Shown: positions 9,088 through 18,541 of the stretch, piece by piece
Numbering within the stretch: position 1 is the stretch's first letter
Layout of the letters: each line of letters opens with the position of its first letter
Assembly (NCBI GenBank): GCA_041879295.1
Contig: CP047152.1
Location: 4,593,501 to 4,657,500, forward strand
Reading direction: 5' to 3'
From: Pseudomonas putida
Lineage (GTDB): Bacteria > Pseudomonadota > Gammaproteobacteria > Pseudomonadales > Pseudomonadaceae
DNA length: 64,000 nucleotides
Notes under the pieces: model-generated
Told to the model about the DNA's origin: nothing
Databases searched by the model: none
Seen by the model: the letters and a program-made list of their open reading frames with translations, nothing else
Program-made: the position numbers and the translations under genes

Positions 9088-10467
9088 TCAATCCGCTATA
9101 AAACTCACCCGTACCCGCAACCCGCCCTTCTCACCATCATGCAGGCTCACCTGCGCCAGGTGCGCCCGACAGATCTCGCCAACGATCGCCAGCCCTAACC
9201 CACTGCCCTGCGCGCTTCGCCGGTAGAACCGTTCGAACACACGCTCGCGCTCGGCCTCGGGAATACCTGGCCCGTCGTCTTCCACTTCCAGCACTGCCGG
9301 CGCCTTTACCCGCAAAATCACATTGCCACCCGCTGGCGTATGCGCCAAGGCATTGTCCACCAGGTTGCTCAACAACTCGTTGAGCAACGTCGGCTCCCCT
9401 TTCAGCCATACCGGCGCCTCGGCCTCCAGCGCCAGCGCCACCCCGCGCTTGTGCGCCAAAGGCGCCATGGCCATGCCCAGCTCGCGGGCCAACTGGCTCA
9501 AATCCAGACGCTGCGCACCGCCTTCGGCGATTGCCCGTGCGCCATTCTCGACCCGCGCCAACGACAACAACTGGTTGGCCAGGTGAGTCAGCCTGTCGGT
9601 ACCCTGGGCTGCAGACTCCAAGGTCTGCCGCCACTCCTGTGGCTCGGCCGAGCGCAAGCCCAGCTCGACACGTGCCTTCAACGCCGCCAGCGGCGTTCGC
9701 AGTTCGTGGGCCGCGTCGGCAATGAACTGCGCCTGGCGCTCGAACTGGCCGCGCAAGCGCTCGGTAAAGTGGTTCAAGGCACGCACCAGCGGGCTCAGCT
9801 CACGCTGTACCTGTACCACCGGCAACGCTCGCAAGTCGTCCGGCTGGCGTTCTTCCACTGCTGTGCGCAGGCGCTCCAACGGCCGCAACGCGGCACTCAC
9901 GGCAAACCACACCATCACCAACGCCCCCAGTGCCAGCATGCCCAGGCGCAGCAGGGTATCGGCCATCAACCCTCGGGCCATACGCACCCGCGCTTCCTCG
10001 GTTTCGGCTACGCGGATTTCTGCCATGCCGTTCATGTTCGGCTCGCTTACCGGCTTCAGCAGGCTGACCACACGAACGTCCTGACCAAGGTAAGTGGCGT
10101 TGTAGAACCGTGCCAATGCCGGATAGTCATCGGTGCGCGGTGTGCCAGGCGGCGGTGGCGGCAGGTTCTCATAGCCAGAAATCAGCCTTTGCTTGATATC
10201 CAGCACCTGATAGTAAATGCGCCCCGCACTGTCATAGGCGAACGTGTCCAGCGCCACGTAAGGCACATCCGCGCTCAACGAACCATCGCGCTGCGACAGG
10301 CCCGCGGCGATGGTCCTCGCCGAAGCCAGCAGGGTGCGGTCGTAAGCGGTGTCGGCGGCCTCGCGGCCATTCCAGTAGGCGCTAAGGCCGCTGGCCAGCA
10401 TCAGCACCACCAGCAACAGTGCCAAATTACCCAGCAAGCGCCCGCGCAGGCTGCCGTTGTCACGCAT
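9088..10467 (-). CDS. tctE: Tricarboxylate-responsive sensor histidine kinase TctE
   Basis: Membrane sensor kinase of the OmpR/TctE class. The ATG at 10467 gives 459 residues. A first membrane segment lies at about residues 10-30, a periplasmic sensor region with a proline-rich PPPPPG stretch follows, and a second segment lies at about 150-170. The dimerisation domain holds the phospho-acceptor His254 (AAHELRTP), and the ATPase domain has DNALAHTP and DDGPGIP. It overlaps the end of tctD by 8 bases. Homologous TctDE pairs control citrate and tricarboxylate uptake in Salmonella and P. aeruginosa, which fits the divergent opdH-tctCBA genes. Confidence 0.9.
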   Translation of the reverse strand: MRDNGSLRGRLLGNLALLLVVLMLASGLSAYWNGREAADTAYDRTLLASARTIAAGLSQRDGSLSADVPYVALDTFAYDSAGRIYYQVLDIKQRLISGYENLPPPPPGTPRTDDYPALARFYNATYLGQDVRVVSLLKPVSEPNMNGMAEIRVAETEEARVRMARGLMADTLLRLGMLALGALVMVWFAVSAALRPLERLRTAVEERQPDDLRALPVVQVQRELSPLVRALNHFTERLRGQFERQAQFIADAAHELRTPLAALKARVELGLRSAEPQEWRQTLESAAQGTDRLTHLANQLLSLARVENGARAIAEGGAQRLDLSQLARELGMAMAPLAHKRGVALALEAEAPVWLKGEPTLLNELLSNLVDNALAHTPAGGNVILRVKAPAVLEVEDDGPGIPEAERERVFERFYRRSAQGSGLGLAIVGEICRAHLAQVSLHDGEKGGLRVRVSFIAD

Positions 10468-11131
10468 CGCGGTGCTCAAGCAAATAGCCCAGACCGCGGA
10501 AAGTGACGATGGCCACAGGGTGCCCGTCGAGCTTCTTGCGCAGCCGGTGAATGTAGATTTCGATGGCATCAGGGCTGGCTTCTTCGTCCAGGCCAAACAC
10601 CTGGGCAGCCAACTGCTCCTTGCTCATCACTCGGCCAGGACGAGCGATCAGCGCTTCCAGCACACTCTGCTCGCGCGAAGTCAGCGCCAGGTTGTCGTCA
10701 CCGAGGGTGAAGCGCCGGGTGTCCAGGTCATACACCAACGGCCCACAACGTTGCTGGCGCTCGCCACCGAGCACACTGCGGCGCAGCAAGGCCTTGACCC
10801 GCGCCTCCAGCTCGGTCAGCTCAAACGGCTTGGCCAGATAATCGTCGGCGCCCAGGTTCAGGCCATGGACCCGGTCCTTGACGTCGCTGCGCGCAGTCAG
10901 CATCAGCACTGGCAAGGTCTTGCCACGACCTCGCAAGCGCGCCAACACCTCAAAGCCGTCCATGCGCGGCAGGCCGACATCCAGCACGGCCACGGCGTAT
11001 TCCTCACTGGCCAGCGCCAAGTCGGCCGCCACGCCGTCATGCAGCACATCTACGGTCAGGCCATGGCTTTTCAAGGCCTGGGCCACGCTTTCGGCCAGTT
11101 GCAGGTGGTCTTCGACCAGCAGCACACGCAT
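10460..11131 (-). CDS. tctD: Response regulator TctD (OmpR family)
   Basis: Transcription factor of 223 residues. The receiver domain carries phospho-acceptor Asp51 (VLDVGLP) and the conserved Lys in LAKPFE. The winged-helix DNA-binding domain (about residues 125-220) ends with the typical RLRKKLDG and TFRGLGYLL motifs. The ATG at 11131 is the natural start; an 18-codon upstream extension is not receiver-like. It is divergent from the OprD-type porin gene, and candidate binding sites lie between them. Confidence 0.92.
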   Translation of the reverse strand: MRVLLVEDHLQLAESVAQALKSHGLTVDVLHDGVAADLALASEEYAVAVLDVGLPRMDGFEVLARLRGRGKTLPVLMLTARSDVKDRVHGLNLGADDYLAKPFELTELEARVKALLRRSVLGGERQQRCGPLVYDLDTRRFTLGDDNLALTSREQSVLEALIARPGRVMSKEQLAAQVFGLDEEASPDAIEIYIHRLRKKLDGHPVAIVTFRGLGYLLEHRDA

Positions 11132-11207
11132 CGGGTTCTCCCTGCTCGGGTGGGACGGTGGCGCGGAGTGTACCGCTGTCATCACGCCTGTGAAGCCCCT
11201 CGTGACA

Positions 11208-11239
11208 AACCTTTCACGCTGAAAGGTTAGCGAAAGGTT
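11208..11239. promoter_or_regulatory. Candidate TctD binding sites
   Basis: In the 200-base gap between tctD and the porin gene, AACCTTTC and GAAAGGTT form an inverted repeat with a 5-base spacer (11208-11228). GAAAGGTT then recurs at 11232-11239, exactly 11 bases from the previous copy. Half-sites repeated once per helical turn are usual for OmpR-family regulators. Assignment to TctD is inference from location. Confidence 0.5.
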
Positions 11240-11331
11240 CGTTGCCTAGCATCGCACCACGGTCGCCCTTCGCGCCGAAAAAAGCACCAGCAAGGTGCAA
11301 CGAATAAGAACAATAAACGGAGTCCTCGACG

Positions 11332-12621
11332 ATGCTGTCATCGCAGCCGCAGGCGTTCGCGCCTACCCGTTCCTTTATCGCACGCCCCTCGGCCATCGCC
11401 AGCGCCCTCGCGCTTGCCGGTGTCGCCCCGATGAGCCAGGCCGCCTTCTTCGAAGACAGCACGGCCACCTTCGAAACCCGCAACATGTACTTCAATCGCG
11501 ACTTCCGCGACGGCACCAGCGCGCAGCAATCCAAGCGCGATGAATGGGCCCAGGGCTTCATGCTCAATTTCGAGTCTGGCTACACCGATGGCACCGTGGG
11601 CTTTGGCCTGGACGCATTGGGCATGCTCGGCATCAAGCTCGACTCCAGCCCGGACCGTGCCAACAGCGGCCTGCTGCCGACCCACGATGACGGCAAGGCT
11701 GCCGACGAATACTCCAAGCTGGGCCTGACCGGCAAGGTGAAGATCTCCCAGACTGAACTCAAGATCGGCTCCCTGATCCCCGAACTGCCGACGCTGCAGC
11801 CCAACGATGGGCGTATCCTGCCGCAAACCTTCGAGGGCGGCCTGCTCACCTCCAAGGAGATCAAGGGCCTGACCTTCACCGGTGGCCGCATAGACAAGGC
11901 CAAGGACCGCAACGACACCAACTGGGAAGACCTGGCGCTGAACAACAAGAACGGCCGCTTCGGTGGCTCTTTCAACGCTGACAACCTGGCTCTGGGCGGG
12001 CTCGACTACCAGTTCACCGACCGCATCACCGGCAGCTACCACTTCGCCCAGCTCGACGATATTTACCGCCAGCACTTCATCGGCATGGTCGCCACCCAAC
12101 CATGGGGCCCGGGCACCTTGGGTGCCGACCTGCGCCTTGCCATGAGTGACGACGCTGGCGCAGCCAAGGCCGGCAACATCGACAACACCACCTTCAACGG
12201 CATGCTCAGCTATGCCCTGGGCGGGCACAAGGTCAGCGCTGCCTGGCAGCAGTTGTCTGGCGAAAGCGCCTTCCCGTATGTGGATGGCGCCAACCCGTAC
12301 CTGGTCAACTTCGTCCAGATCAACGACTTCGCCGGGGCCGACGAACGCTCCTGGCAGGCGCGCTACGACTACAACTTCGCCGCGCTCGGCGTACCGGGCC
12401 TGACCTTCATGACCCGTTATGTCAGCGGTGACAACGTCAGCCGGGCTGCCGGTGGCGAAGGCAAAGAGTGGGAACGCAACACCGAACTGAAGTACGTGGT
12501 ACAAAGCGGCCCGTTGAAGAACGTCGCCGTGCGCCTGCGCAACGCTACCTTCCGCTCCAACTTCGCCCGTGACGCGGATGAAGTGAGGCTGTTGGTCAGC
12601 TACAGCGTGGCGCTGTGGTAA
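11332..12621 (+). CDS. opdH: OprD-family outer-membrane porin, tricarboxylate type (OpdH-like)
   Basis: Outer-membrane beta-barrel porin of 429 residues that would admit tricarboxylates such as cis-aconitate. After the signal peptide, the mature part opens with FFEDSTATFETRNMYFNRDF, an OprD-family pattern. Alternating short beta-strands continue to the C-terminus, VSYSVALW, which ends in an aromatic residue as barrel proteins do. It is the first gene of the tct operon (opdH-tctC-tctB-tctA), as at P. aeruginosa PA0755-PA0752, and is divergent from tctDE. The precise substrate is inferred from this context. Confidence 0.85.
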   Translation: MLSSQPQAFAPTRSFIARPSAIASALALAGVAPMSQAAFFEDSTATFETRNMYFNRDFRDGTSAQQSKRDEWAQGFMLNFESGYTDGTVGFGLDALGMLGIKLDSSPDRANSGLLPTHDDGKAADEYSKLGLTGKVKISQTELKIGSLIPELPTLQPNDGRILPQTFEGGLLTSKEIKGLTFTGGRIDKAKDRNDTNWEDLALNNKNGRFGGSFNADNLALGGLDYQFTDRITGSYHFAQLDDIYRQHFIGMVATQPWGPGTLGADLRLAMSDDAGAAKAGNIDNTTFNGMLSYALGGHKVSAAWQQLSGESAFPYVDGANPYLVNFVQINDFAGADERSWQARYDYNFAALGVPGLTFMTRYVSGDNVSRAAGGEGKEWERNTELKYVVQSGPLKNVAVRLRNATFRSNFARDADEVRLLVSYSVALW

Positions 12622-12667
12622 CCCCATAGCGGTAATCCGATAACAACAACGCTCACGGAGATCGACG

Positions 12668-13648
12668 ATGACCTTTTCACTGCGCCGCCTCGTCCTCGCT
12701 ACCGGCTGCCTGCTGTTGGCCGGCAACGCCCTCGCTGCAGAACCGAAACGCCCCGAATGCATCGCACCCGCCTCACCCGGTGGTGGCTTCGACCTGACCT
12801 GCAAGCTGGTGCAAAGCGCACTGGTACAAGAAAATATCCTCAGCAAGCCAATGCGCGTCACCTACATGCCCGGCGGTGTCGGCGCGGTCGCCTACAACGC
12901 CGTGGTCGCCCAGCGCCCGGCAGACGCCGGCACGCTGGTGGCCTGGTCCAGCGGCTCGCTGCTTAACCTGGCCCAGGGCAAGTTCGGCCGTTTCGACGAA
13001 AACGCGGTGAAATGGCTGGCTGCCGTCGGCACCAGCTACGGTGCCATCGCGGTGAAGAGCGACTCGCCCTACAAGACCCTTGATGATCTGGTCGCCGCGC
13101 TGAAGAAAGACCCGAGCAAGGTCGTGATCGGTTCCGGCGGTACCGTCGGCAGCCAGGACTGGATGCAGACCGCGTTGATCGCCAAGGCCGCTGGCATAAA
13201 CCCGCGCGACCTGCGCTACGTGGCCCTGGAAGGCGGTGGCGAAATCGCCACGGCACTGCTGGGTGGTCACATCCAGGTCGGCTCTACCGACATTTCCGAC
13301 TCCATGCCGCACATCCAGAGCGGCAACATGCGCCTCCTCGCAGTGTTCTCGGAAAATCGCCTGGACGAGCCGGAAATGAAAGACATCCCGACGGCCAAGG
13401 AACAGGGCTACGACATCGTCTGGCCGGTGGTGCGTGGTTTCTACCTGGGGCCAAAGGTGAGCGATGAGGATTACGCCTGGTGGAAGGCCTCGTTCGACAA
13501 GATGCTGGCCTCAGAGGACTTCGCCAAGCTGCGAGACCAGCGCGAGCTGTTCCCGTTCGCCATGACCGGCGAAGAGCTGGACGGCTATGTGAAGAAGCAA
13601 GTGGCTGACTACAAGGCACTGGCCAAGGAATTCGGCCTGATCCAGTAA
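12668..13648 (+). CDS. tctC: Tripartite tricarboxylate transporter substrate-binding protein TctC
   Basis: Periplasmic binding protein of the Bug/TctC family, 326 residues. A signal peptide of about 23 residues (ending ALA) precedes the binding fold. The family region ECIAPASPGGGFDLTCK near residue 30 forms the ligand-contacting loop, and GSGGTVGSQDW near 155 the second one. It begins 46 bases after opdH, with tctB and tctA downstream. Confidence 0.92.
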   Translation: MTFSLRRLVLATGCLLLAGNALAAEPKRPECIAPASPGGGFDLTCKLVQSALVQENILSKPMRVTYMPGGVGAVAYNAVVAQRPADAGTLVAWSSGSLLNLAQGKFGRFDENAVKWLAAVGTSYGAIAVKSDSPYKTLDDLVAALKKDPSKVVIGSGGTVGSQDWMQTALIAKAAGINPRDLRYVALEGGGEIATALLGGHIQVGSTDISDSMPHIQSGNMRLLAVFSENRLDEPEMKDIPTAKEQGYDIVWPVVRGFYLGPKVSDEDYAWWKASFDKMLASEDFAKLRDQRELFPFAMTGEELDGYVKKQVADYKALAKEFGLIQ

Positions 13649-13672
13649 GCCTTCCACGACCTTTCATAGCCC

Positions 13673-13702
13673 TTGTGGGTGCGGGTCTACCCGCGCCCAC
13701 AA
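13673..13702. repeat. Single REP-like hairpin between tctC and tctB
   Basis: A palindrome of TTGTGGGTGCGGGT and its complement around a short loop lies inside the operon. In this position it could act as an attenuator or RNA 3'-end stabiliser, which would give more TctC than TctBA. Confidence 0.6.
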
Positions 13703-13716
13703 TCGAGGATTCCCCA

Positions 13717-14175
13717 ATGATCCTTCAACGCATTTTCGCCCTGGCCCTGCTTGCGGTGTGTGCCGCCCTGGCCGTCATGGCCTGGCCCTACCAGGCTGCA
13801 TTTTCCTATGAACCGGTGGGCCCGCGCGCTTACCCGTTGCTGGTGCTCGGCCTGATGGGGCTGGGGCTGCTGTACCTGGTATTCCGCCCAACGCCCATCG
13901 TGCGCAAGGACGACGAACCGGAACTCGATCGCGAGACCCTGATCAAGATCGCCGCCTGTGTCGGCCTGCTGCTCGTCTTCGCCGCCACCTTCGAAGCCCT
14001 CGGCTTCATCCTCAGCGCTGTCCTGGTCGGCCTGCCCATGGCCTGCCTGTACGGTGGCCGCGGGCTGCGCAGCGCCATCGTGGTGGTCGGCATGAGCATC
14101 TTCCTCTACTGGCTGTTCGACCGCGTGATGGACGTGCCCCTGCCCCTTGGCCTGCTGAGCGTACTGGAGAACTGA
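13717..14175 (+). CDS. tctB: Tripartite tricarboxylate transporter small membrane protein TctB
   Basis: Small integral membrane subunit, 152 residues with four predicted membrane segments (about residues 3-20, 35-52, 80-115 as two segments, and 122-145). The ATG at 13717 follows an AGGA-containing leader. An upstream in-frame ATG at 13675 reads through a REP hairpin and was rejected. The gene ends three bases before tctA. Confidence 0.88.
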   Translation: MILQRIFALALLAVCAALAVMAWPYQAAFSYEPVGPRAYPLLVLGLMGLGLLYLVFRPTPIVRKDDEPELDRETLIKIAACVGLLLVFAATFEALGFILSAVLVGLPMACLYGGRGLRSAIVVVGMSIFLYWLFDRVMDVPLPLGLLSVLEN

Positions 14176-14178
14176 CAC

Positions 14179-15693
14179 ATGGATACCTTGAGCTACCTGG
14201 GCCAGGGCTTCGGCATTGCCCTGTCCCCCTACAACCTGGTCACCGCCCTCTCCGGCACCTTGATCGGTACCGTGGTCGGCCTGCTGCCGGGCCTGGGCCC
14301 GATCAATGGCGTGGCCCTGCTGATCCCCATCGCCTTTGCCCTCGGCCTGCCGCCGGAATCGGCGCTGATCCTGCTGGCTGCGGTGTACCTGGGCTGCGAA
14401 TATGGCGGGCGTATCAGCTCGATCCTGCTGAACATCCCGGGCGAAGCCTCGACCGTCATGACCACCCTCGATGGTTACCCGATGGCCCGCCAGGGTCTGG
14501 CCGGTGTTGCCCTGTCGCTGTCGGCCTGGAGTTCGTTCATCGGCGCCTTCATCGCCACCTGCGGCATGGTGCTGTTCGCCCCGCTGCTGGCGAAATGGGC
14601 CATCGCCTTCGGCCCTGCGGAGTATTTTGTGCTGATGGTGTTCGCCATCGTCGCGCTGGGTGGAATGGCCGGTGACAAACCACTGAAAACCTTCATTGCC
14701 GCACTCATCGGCCTGTTCCTGTCGGCGGTCGGCATCGACGCCAACAGCGGCGTGTACCGTTTCACCGGTGACAGCGTGCACCTGGCCGACGGCATTCAGT
14801 TCGTGGTGCTCGTGCTGGGCCTGTTCTCCATCAGCGAAATCCTCCTGCTGCTGGAAAAGACCCACCATGGCCACCAGGCAGTCAAGGCTACCGGCCGCAT
14901 GCTGTTCAACTTCAAGGAAGCGGCCTCGGTGTTCCTGGTCAACATCCGTTGCGGCCTGCTCGGTTTCATCATGGGTGTTCTACCCGGCGCCGGCGCAACG
15001 CTGGCCAGCGCCGTGGCCTACATGACCGAGAAGCGCCTGGCGGGTGAAAGCGGCAAGTTCGGCAAGGGCGATGCCCGTGGCCTGGCAGCGCCAGAAACTG
15101 CCATTGGTGCGTCCTGCTGTGGCGCCCTGGTACCGATGCTGACCTTGGGCGTACCCGGCTCCGGCACCACGGCGGTGATGATCGGCGCCCTGACCCTGTA
15201 CAACATCACCCCTGGCCCACTGCTGTTCGAGCAGCAGCCAGATATCGTCTGGGGCCTGATTGCCTCGCTGTTCGTCGCCAACATCATGCTGGTGATCCTC
15301 AACATCCCGATGATCCGCATCTTCACCCGTATCCTCGCCGTGCCAAACTGGGCGCTGGTGCCGGTGATCGCCATCATCACCGCGATCGGCGTTTACGCCG
15401 TGCATGCCACTACCTTCGACCTGTTCCTCATGGTCGGCATCGGCATCATGGGCTACATCATGCGCAAACTGGACTTCCCTCTGTCGCCGATTCTGCTGGG
15501 CTTCATCCTCGGCGGGCTGATGGAGCAGAACCTGCGTCGGGCGCTGTCGATCTCCAATGGTGAACTGGGCATCCTCTGGTCGAGCCCGATCAGCATGGGT
15601 ATCTGGGCGCTGGTAGTGGCAATGCTCGCCCTGCCGCTGCTGCGCATCTGGCGCAAACGCAGCCTGCAGCGCCGGGCCTTGGCCGATGCCTGA
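14179..15693 (+). CDS. tctA: Tripartite tricarboxylate transporter large membrane protein TctA
   Basis: Main translocating subunit of the TTT transporter, 504 residues and about twelve membrane segments. The family signatures GLLPGLGPINGVALL (residues 34-48) and the related loop GVLPGAGAT in the second half reflect the internal duplication of the family. Start spacing of three bases from tctB indicates coupling. Confidence 0.94.
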   Translation: MDTLSYLGQGFGIALSPYNLVTALSGTLIGTVVGLLPGLGPINGVALLIPIAFALGLPPESALILLAAVYLGCEYGGRISSILLNIPGEASTVMTTLDGYPMARQGLAGVALSLSAWSSFIGAFIATCGMVLFAPLLAKWAIAFGPAEYFVLMVFAIVALGGMAGDKPLKTFIAALIGLFLSAVGIDANSGVYRFTGDSVHLADGIQFVVLVLGLFSISEILLLLEKTHHGHQAVKATGRMLFNFKEAASVFLVNIRCGLLGFIMGVLPGAGATLASAVAYMTEKRLAGESGKFGKGDARGLAAPETAIGASCCGALVPMLTLGVPGSGTTAVMIGALTLYNITPGPLLFEQQPDIVWGLIASLFVANIMLVILNIPMIRIFTRILAVPNWALVPVIAIITAIGVYAVHATTFDLFLMVGIGIMGYIMRKLDFPLSPILLGFILGGLMEQNLRRALSISNGELGILWSSPISMGIWALVVAMLALPLLRIWRKRSLQRRALADA

Positions 15694-16741
15694 TCGGTCG
15701 TTGCCATTGTTCGTCGCGACCGGGCTGGTCGGCCTTGCTGGCGGTTTTGCCGCCAGCAAGGTCGGCTGGCCTTTGCCATGGATGGTCGGTTCATTGCTGG
15801 CGATCATCCTGGTGCGCTGCCTGACGCCCTGGCAACTTTCGGAAATCCCCAACGGCCGCAAATGTGGGCAGTGGATCATCGGCATCGGCATCGGCCTGCA
15901 CTTCACACCAGCGGTGATTGAGCAAGTAGCCAGCCATTTCGCGCTGATCTTCTTCGGGGCGTTGTTCACCACCCTGTCCAGCGTGATCAGCGTATGGCTG
16001 CTGCGGCAAACCGGCGAAGACCGTGCCACAGCGTTCTTTGCCAGCATGCCAGGCGGTTCGGGAGAAATGGTCAACCTTGGGGCGCGCAATGGCGCGGTGC
16101 TCAGCCAGGTGGCGGCAGCGCAGAGCTTGCGTGTGCTGGCAGTGGTGCTGTGCGTGCCGGTGCTGTTCAAGTTCTTGCTGGGTGACGGTGTACCACTGAA
16201 CCACACCGGTAGCGTGAGCTGGGGCTGGCTGGCGCTGATTGCGCCCCTGGGCGTTGCCGTTGCCTTGCTCTGGCAGCGCTTGCGTCAGCCCAACCCATGG
16301 TTGTTCGGGCCATTGCTGGTAGCAGCTACGGTCAGCCTGGCCGGCAACCTGCAGATCGCCCTGCCCAATGGCGCCAGCCAGATCGGCCAGTGGCTCATCG
16401 GCAGCGGCCTGGCCTGCCATTTCAACCGCGCGTTTTTCCGCCGCGCACCGTCGTTCCTGGGGCGCACCTTGATGGCCACGGTGTTGTGCATGGCGATTGC
16501 CGCCACTGCTGCGTGGGTGCTGAGCATGATGACTGCACTGGACTTGCGTTCGCTGACACTGGGGATGATGCCTGGCGGGATTGCCGAAATGAGCCTCACG
16601 GCCGAAACGTTGCAGTTGTCGGTGCCACTGGTTACGGCGCTGCAGGTAATGCGCCTGATTCTGGTGTTGTTTCTTGCAGAACCGCTTTTCCGGTTGTGGG
16701 ACAACAGGCATTCAAGCTGCAAGCACCCTGAAGATAGATAG
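15686..16741 (+). CDS. AbrB-family membrane protein (PF05145 type)
   Basis: Polytopic membrane protein of 351 residues consisting of two similar halves, each with hydrophobic helices and a re-entrant GG-rich motif: SMPGGSGEMVNL in the first half and GMMPGGIAEMSL in the second. Family members are often labelled AbrB transcriptional regulators or ammonia monooxygenases, names not supported by this sequence, which has no DNA-binding or catalytic domain. The ATG lies 8 bases inside tctA, so it is translationally coupled to the transporter and may help export or regulate the same substrates. Function unknown. Confidence 0.82.
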   Translation: MPDRSLPLFVATGLVGLAGGFAASKVGWPLPWMVGSLLAIILVRCLTPWQLSEIPNGRKCGQWIIGIGIGLHFTPAVIEQVASHFALIFFGALFTTLSSVISVWLLRQTGEDRATAFFASMPGGSGEMVNLGARNGAVLSQVAAAQSLRVLAVVLCVPVLFKFLLGDGVPLNHTGSVSWGWLALIAPLGVAVALLWQRLRQPNPWLFGPLLVAATVSLAGNLQIALPNGASQIGQWLIGSGLACHFNRAFFRRAPSFLGRTLMATVLCMAIAATAAWVLSMMTALDLRSLTLGMMPGGIAEMSLTAETLQLSVPLVTALQVMRLILVLFLAEPLFRLWDNRHSSCKHPEDR

Positions 16742-16831
16742 TTACCACTTGCTCAATGCCCGGGTGAATAGAGTCGGATTGCTGCCCTGATCGCCAGCAA
16801 ACCCACACTTCCCGGCATTCAAGAGGTAAAG

Positions 16832-18514
16832 ATGAAAGTCCTTCTTTCTTGCAACTATCGCTCGGCTATTGCCTGGGCATGCCTTGCCTTTAGCGCAGGC
16901 AGTCTTGCCGCAGAGTCACCTGCCCCCGTCCAGATCAACGTCGTGGCTATCAATGATCTTCACGGCTACCTGGAACCCAACCCCCAAGACTACGCCGGCG
17001 CACAAGGCGCTACCCGCCTGACCTACGGCGGCATCGCCACACTCGGCGCCATGCTCGATGAACTGCGAACGCAGGACCCCGATCTGCTGTTCATCGGCGC
17101 TGGCGACTTGATAGGGGGCAGCCCCGCCATTTCTGCGCTCTGGGCTGACGAGCCTGTGCTTGAGGCCTTGAACGCGATGGGCATGATCGTCAGCGCATCC
17201 GGGAACCACGAACTGGATGCAGGCAAGGCCGAGTTTCTTCGACAGATCCACGGAGGATGCGAGTCAACGCGCCCTGAAAAGGCTTGCAAGTTTCGCGGCA
17301 ACTATCCAGGAAGTGGCTTCCCTTACATAGCGTCCAACCTGATCGATACCACTACGGGCAAACGCTTGTTACCGGCCTATCACATTCAACAGGTAAAAGG
17401 GGTCAAGATAGCGTTCGTCGGTGCAGTACCGCGCAACATGGAAAAAGTGGTTTCGGCCAGAGCATTCGCAGGGCTCAAGGCCACAGATGAAGCGCAAGCC
17501 ATCAATGACGTAATTCCGGAGCTCAAAGCCAAAGGTGTCAATGCAATCATTGCGGTCATGCACCAGGGAGGGGATACCGCCGAGCCGTTCGACACGAAGG
17601 ATTGCAGTCAGCTGGGGGGGGCGATCGTCGACGTGGCGAAGCGGCTGGATCCTGCGGTAGATGCCGTCATCAGCGGTCACTCGCATGCCAGCTATCAATG
17701 CAAGGTGGGTGATCTGAGCATCACTCAGGCTGGCAAATACGGCCACTTCCTGACTCAGTTGAAGTTGCAGGTGACGCCAGGCACCCATCACGTCACGAAC
17801 ATCACCGCCCGCAATATTCCTGCTGACCCACAGAACTACCTGCCGAATGCCAAGTTGACGAGTTTGCTGGAGGAAGTGCGCCAGCGGTCCGGGGAAAAAC
17901 TGCTCGAACCCATAGGACGCATCTCGACGGCAGAACTTGACCGCGAAGAAAATGCCGCCGGTGAAACAACCTTGGGGAACCTGGTCACGGATGCCCAATT
18001 GGCCATGACCCAAGCGTTTCAGACACAGGTTGCCTTTCTCAACCTGGGTGGGCTGCGAAGTGACCTGATACAACCTGCCGATAGCGACCTGACCTACGAA
18101 CAATTATTCGCCGTACAACCGTTCAATAACCCTCTGATAGTTCAGGAACTGACAGGCAGGCAGATTACCGAACTGCTCAACCTTCAATGGAACAGGGGCA
18201 GTTTCAATCCGCTGCAAGTATCGAAGGGTTTTCATTATGAGTGGGATGGTTCACGGCCTGTCGGCAGCCGTGTCGTCGAGGGGAGTGTGCGTCTTCACGG
18301 CAAACCCGTTGAGCCGTTGACCCATTATCGCGTCGTCAGCAACCTTTTCCTGGCCGATGGTGGCGGTGGCTTGGCCACTTTCAAAGAAGGAAGGCGACGC
18401 CAGGACACCGGCATCACCGACCTTGAAGCCTTGGTGGAGTATGTGCGCCAGAACCATGAGCAGGGTATTGCAATTGGCCAGCGCAGCGAGCCGCGCATCA
18501 GCATGACGCCCTGA
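16832..18514 (+). CDS. 5'-nucleotidase / UshA-like periplasmic metallophosphatase
   Basis: Secreted nucleotide hydrolase of 560 residues. A signal peptide of about 27 residues precedes the metallophosphatase domain, with metal-binding motifs NDLHGYLEP (about residue 41), GAGDLIGGS, SGNHELDAG and GHSHASYQC. The C-terminal 5'-nucleotidase domain begins near residue 340 with GRISTAELDREEN and includes the substrate-stacking region LFAVQPFNN. It would release phosphate and nucleosides from extracellular nucleotides. It stands alone and converges on ung; the codon use is slightly less GC-rich than that of its neighbours. Confidence 0.88.
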   Translation: MKVLLSCNYRSAIAWACLAFSAGSLAAESPAPVQINVVAINDLHGYLEPNPQDYAGAQGATRLTYGGIATLGAMLDELRTQDPDLLFIGAGDLIGGSPAISALWADEPVLEALNAMGMIVSASGNHELDAGKAEFLRQIHGGCESTRPEKACKFRGNYPGSGFPYIASNLIDTTTGKRLLPAYHIQQVKGVKIAFVGAVPRNMEKVVSARAFAGLKATDEAQAINDVIPELKAKGVNAIIAVMHQGGDTAEPFDTKDCSQLGGAIVDVAKRLDPAVDAVISGHSHASYQCKVGDLSITQAGKYGHFLTQLKLQVTPGTHHVTNITARNIPADPQNYLPNAKLTSLLEEVRQRSGEKLLEPIGRISTAELDREENAAGETTLGNLVTDAQLAMTQAFQTQVAFLNLGGLRSDLIQPADSDLTYEQLFAVQPFNNPLIVQELTGRQITELLNLQWNRGSFNPLQVSKGFHYEWDGSRPVGSRVVEGSVRLHGKPVEPLTHYRVVSNLFLADGGGGLATFKEGRRRQDTGITDLEALVEYVRQNHEQGIAIGQRSEPRISMTP

Positions 18515-18541
18515 GCGATTGCGTACCCCACCCGCGGTTTC

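Noticed and set aside
15686..16741. Transcriptional regulator or ammonia monooxygenase
   Set aside because: These labels are attached to the family by old annotation; the sequence is a polytopic membrane protein without DNA-binding or monooxygenase features.
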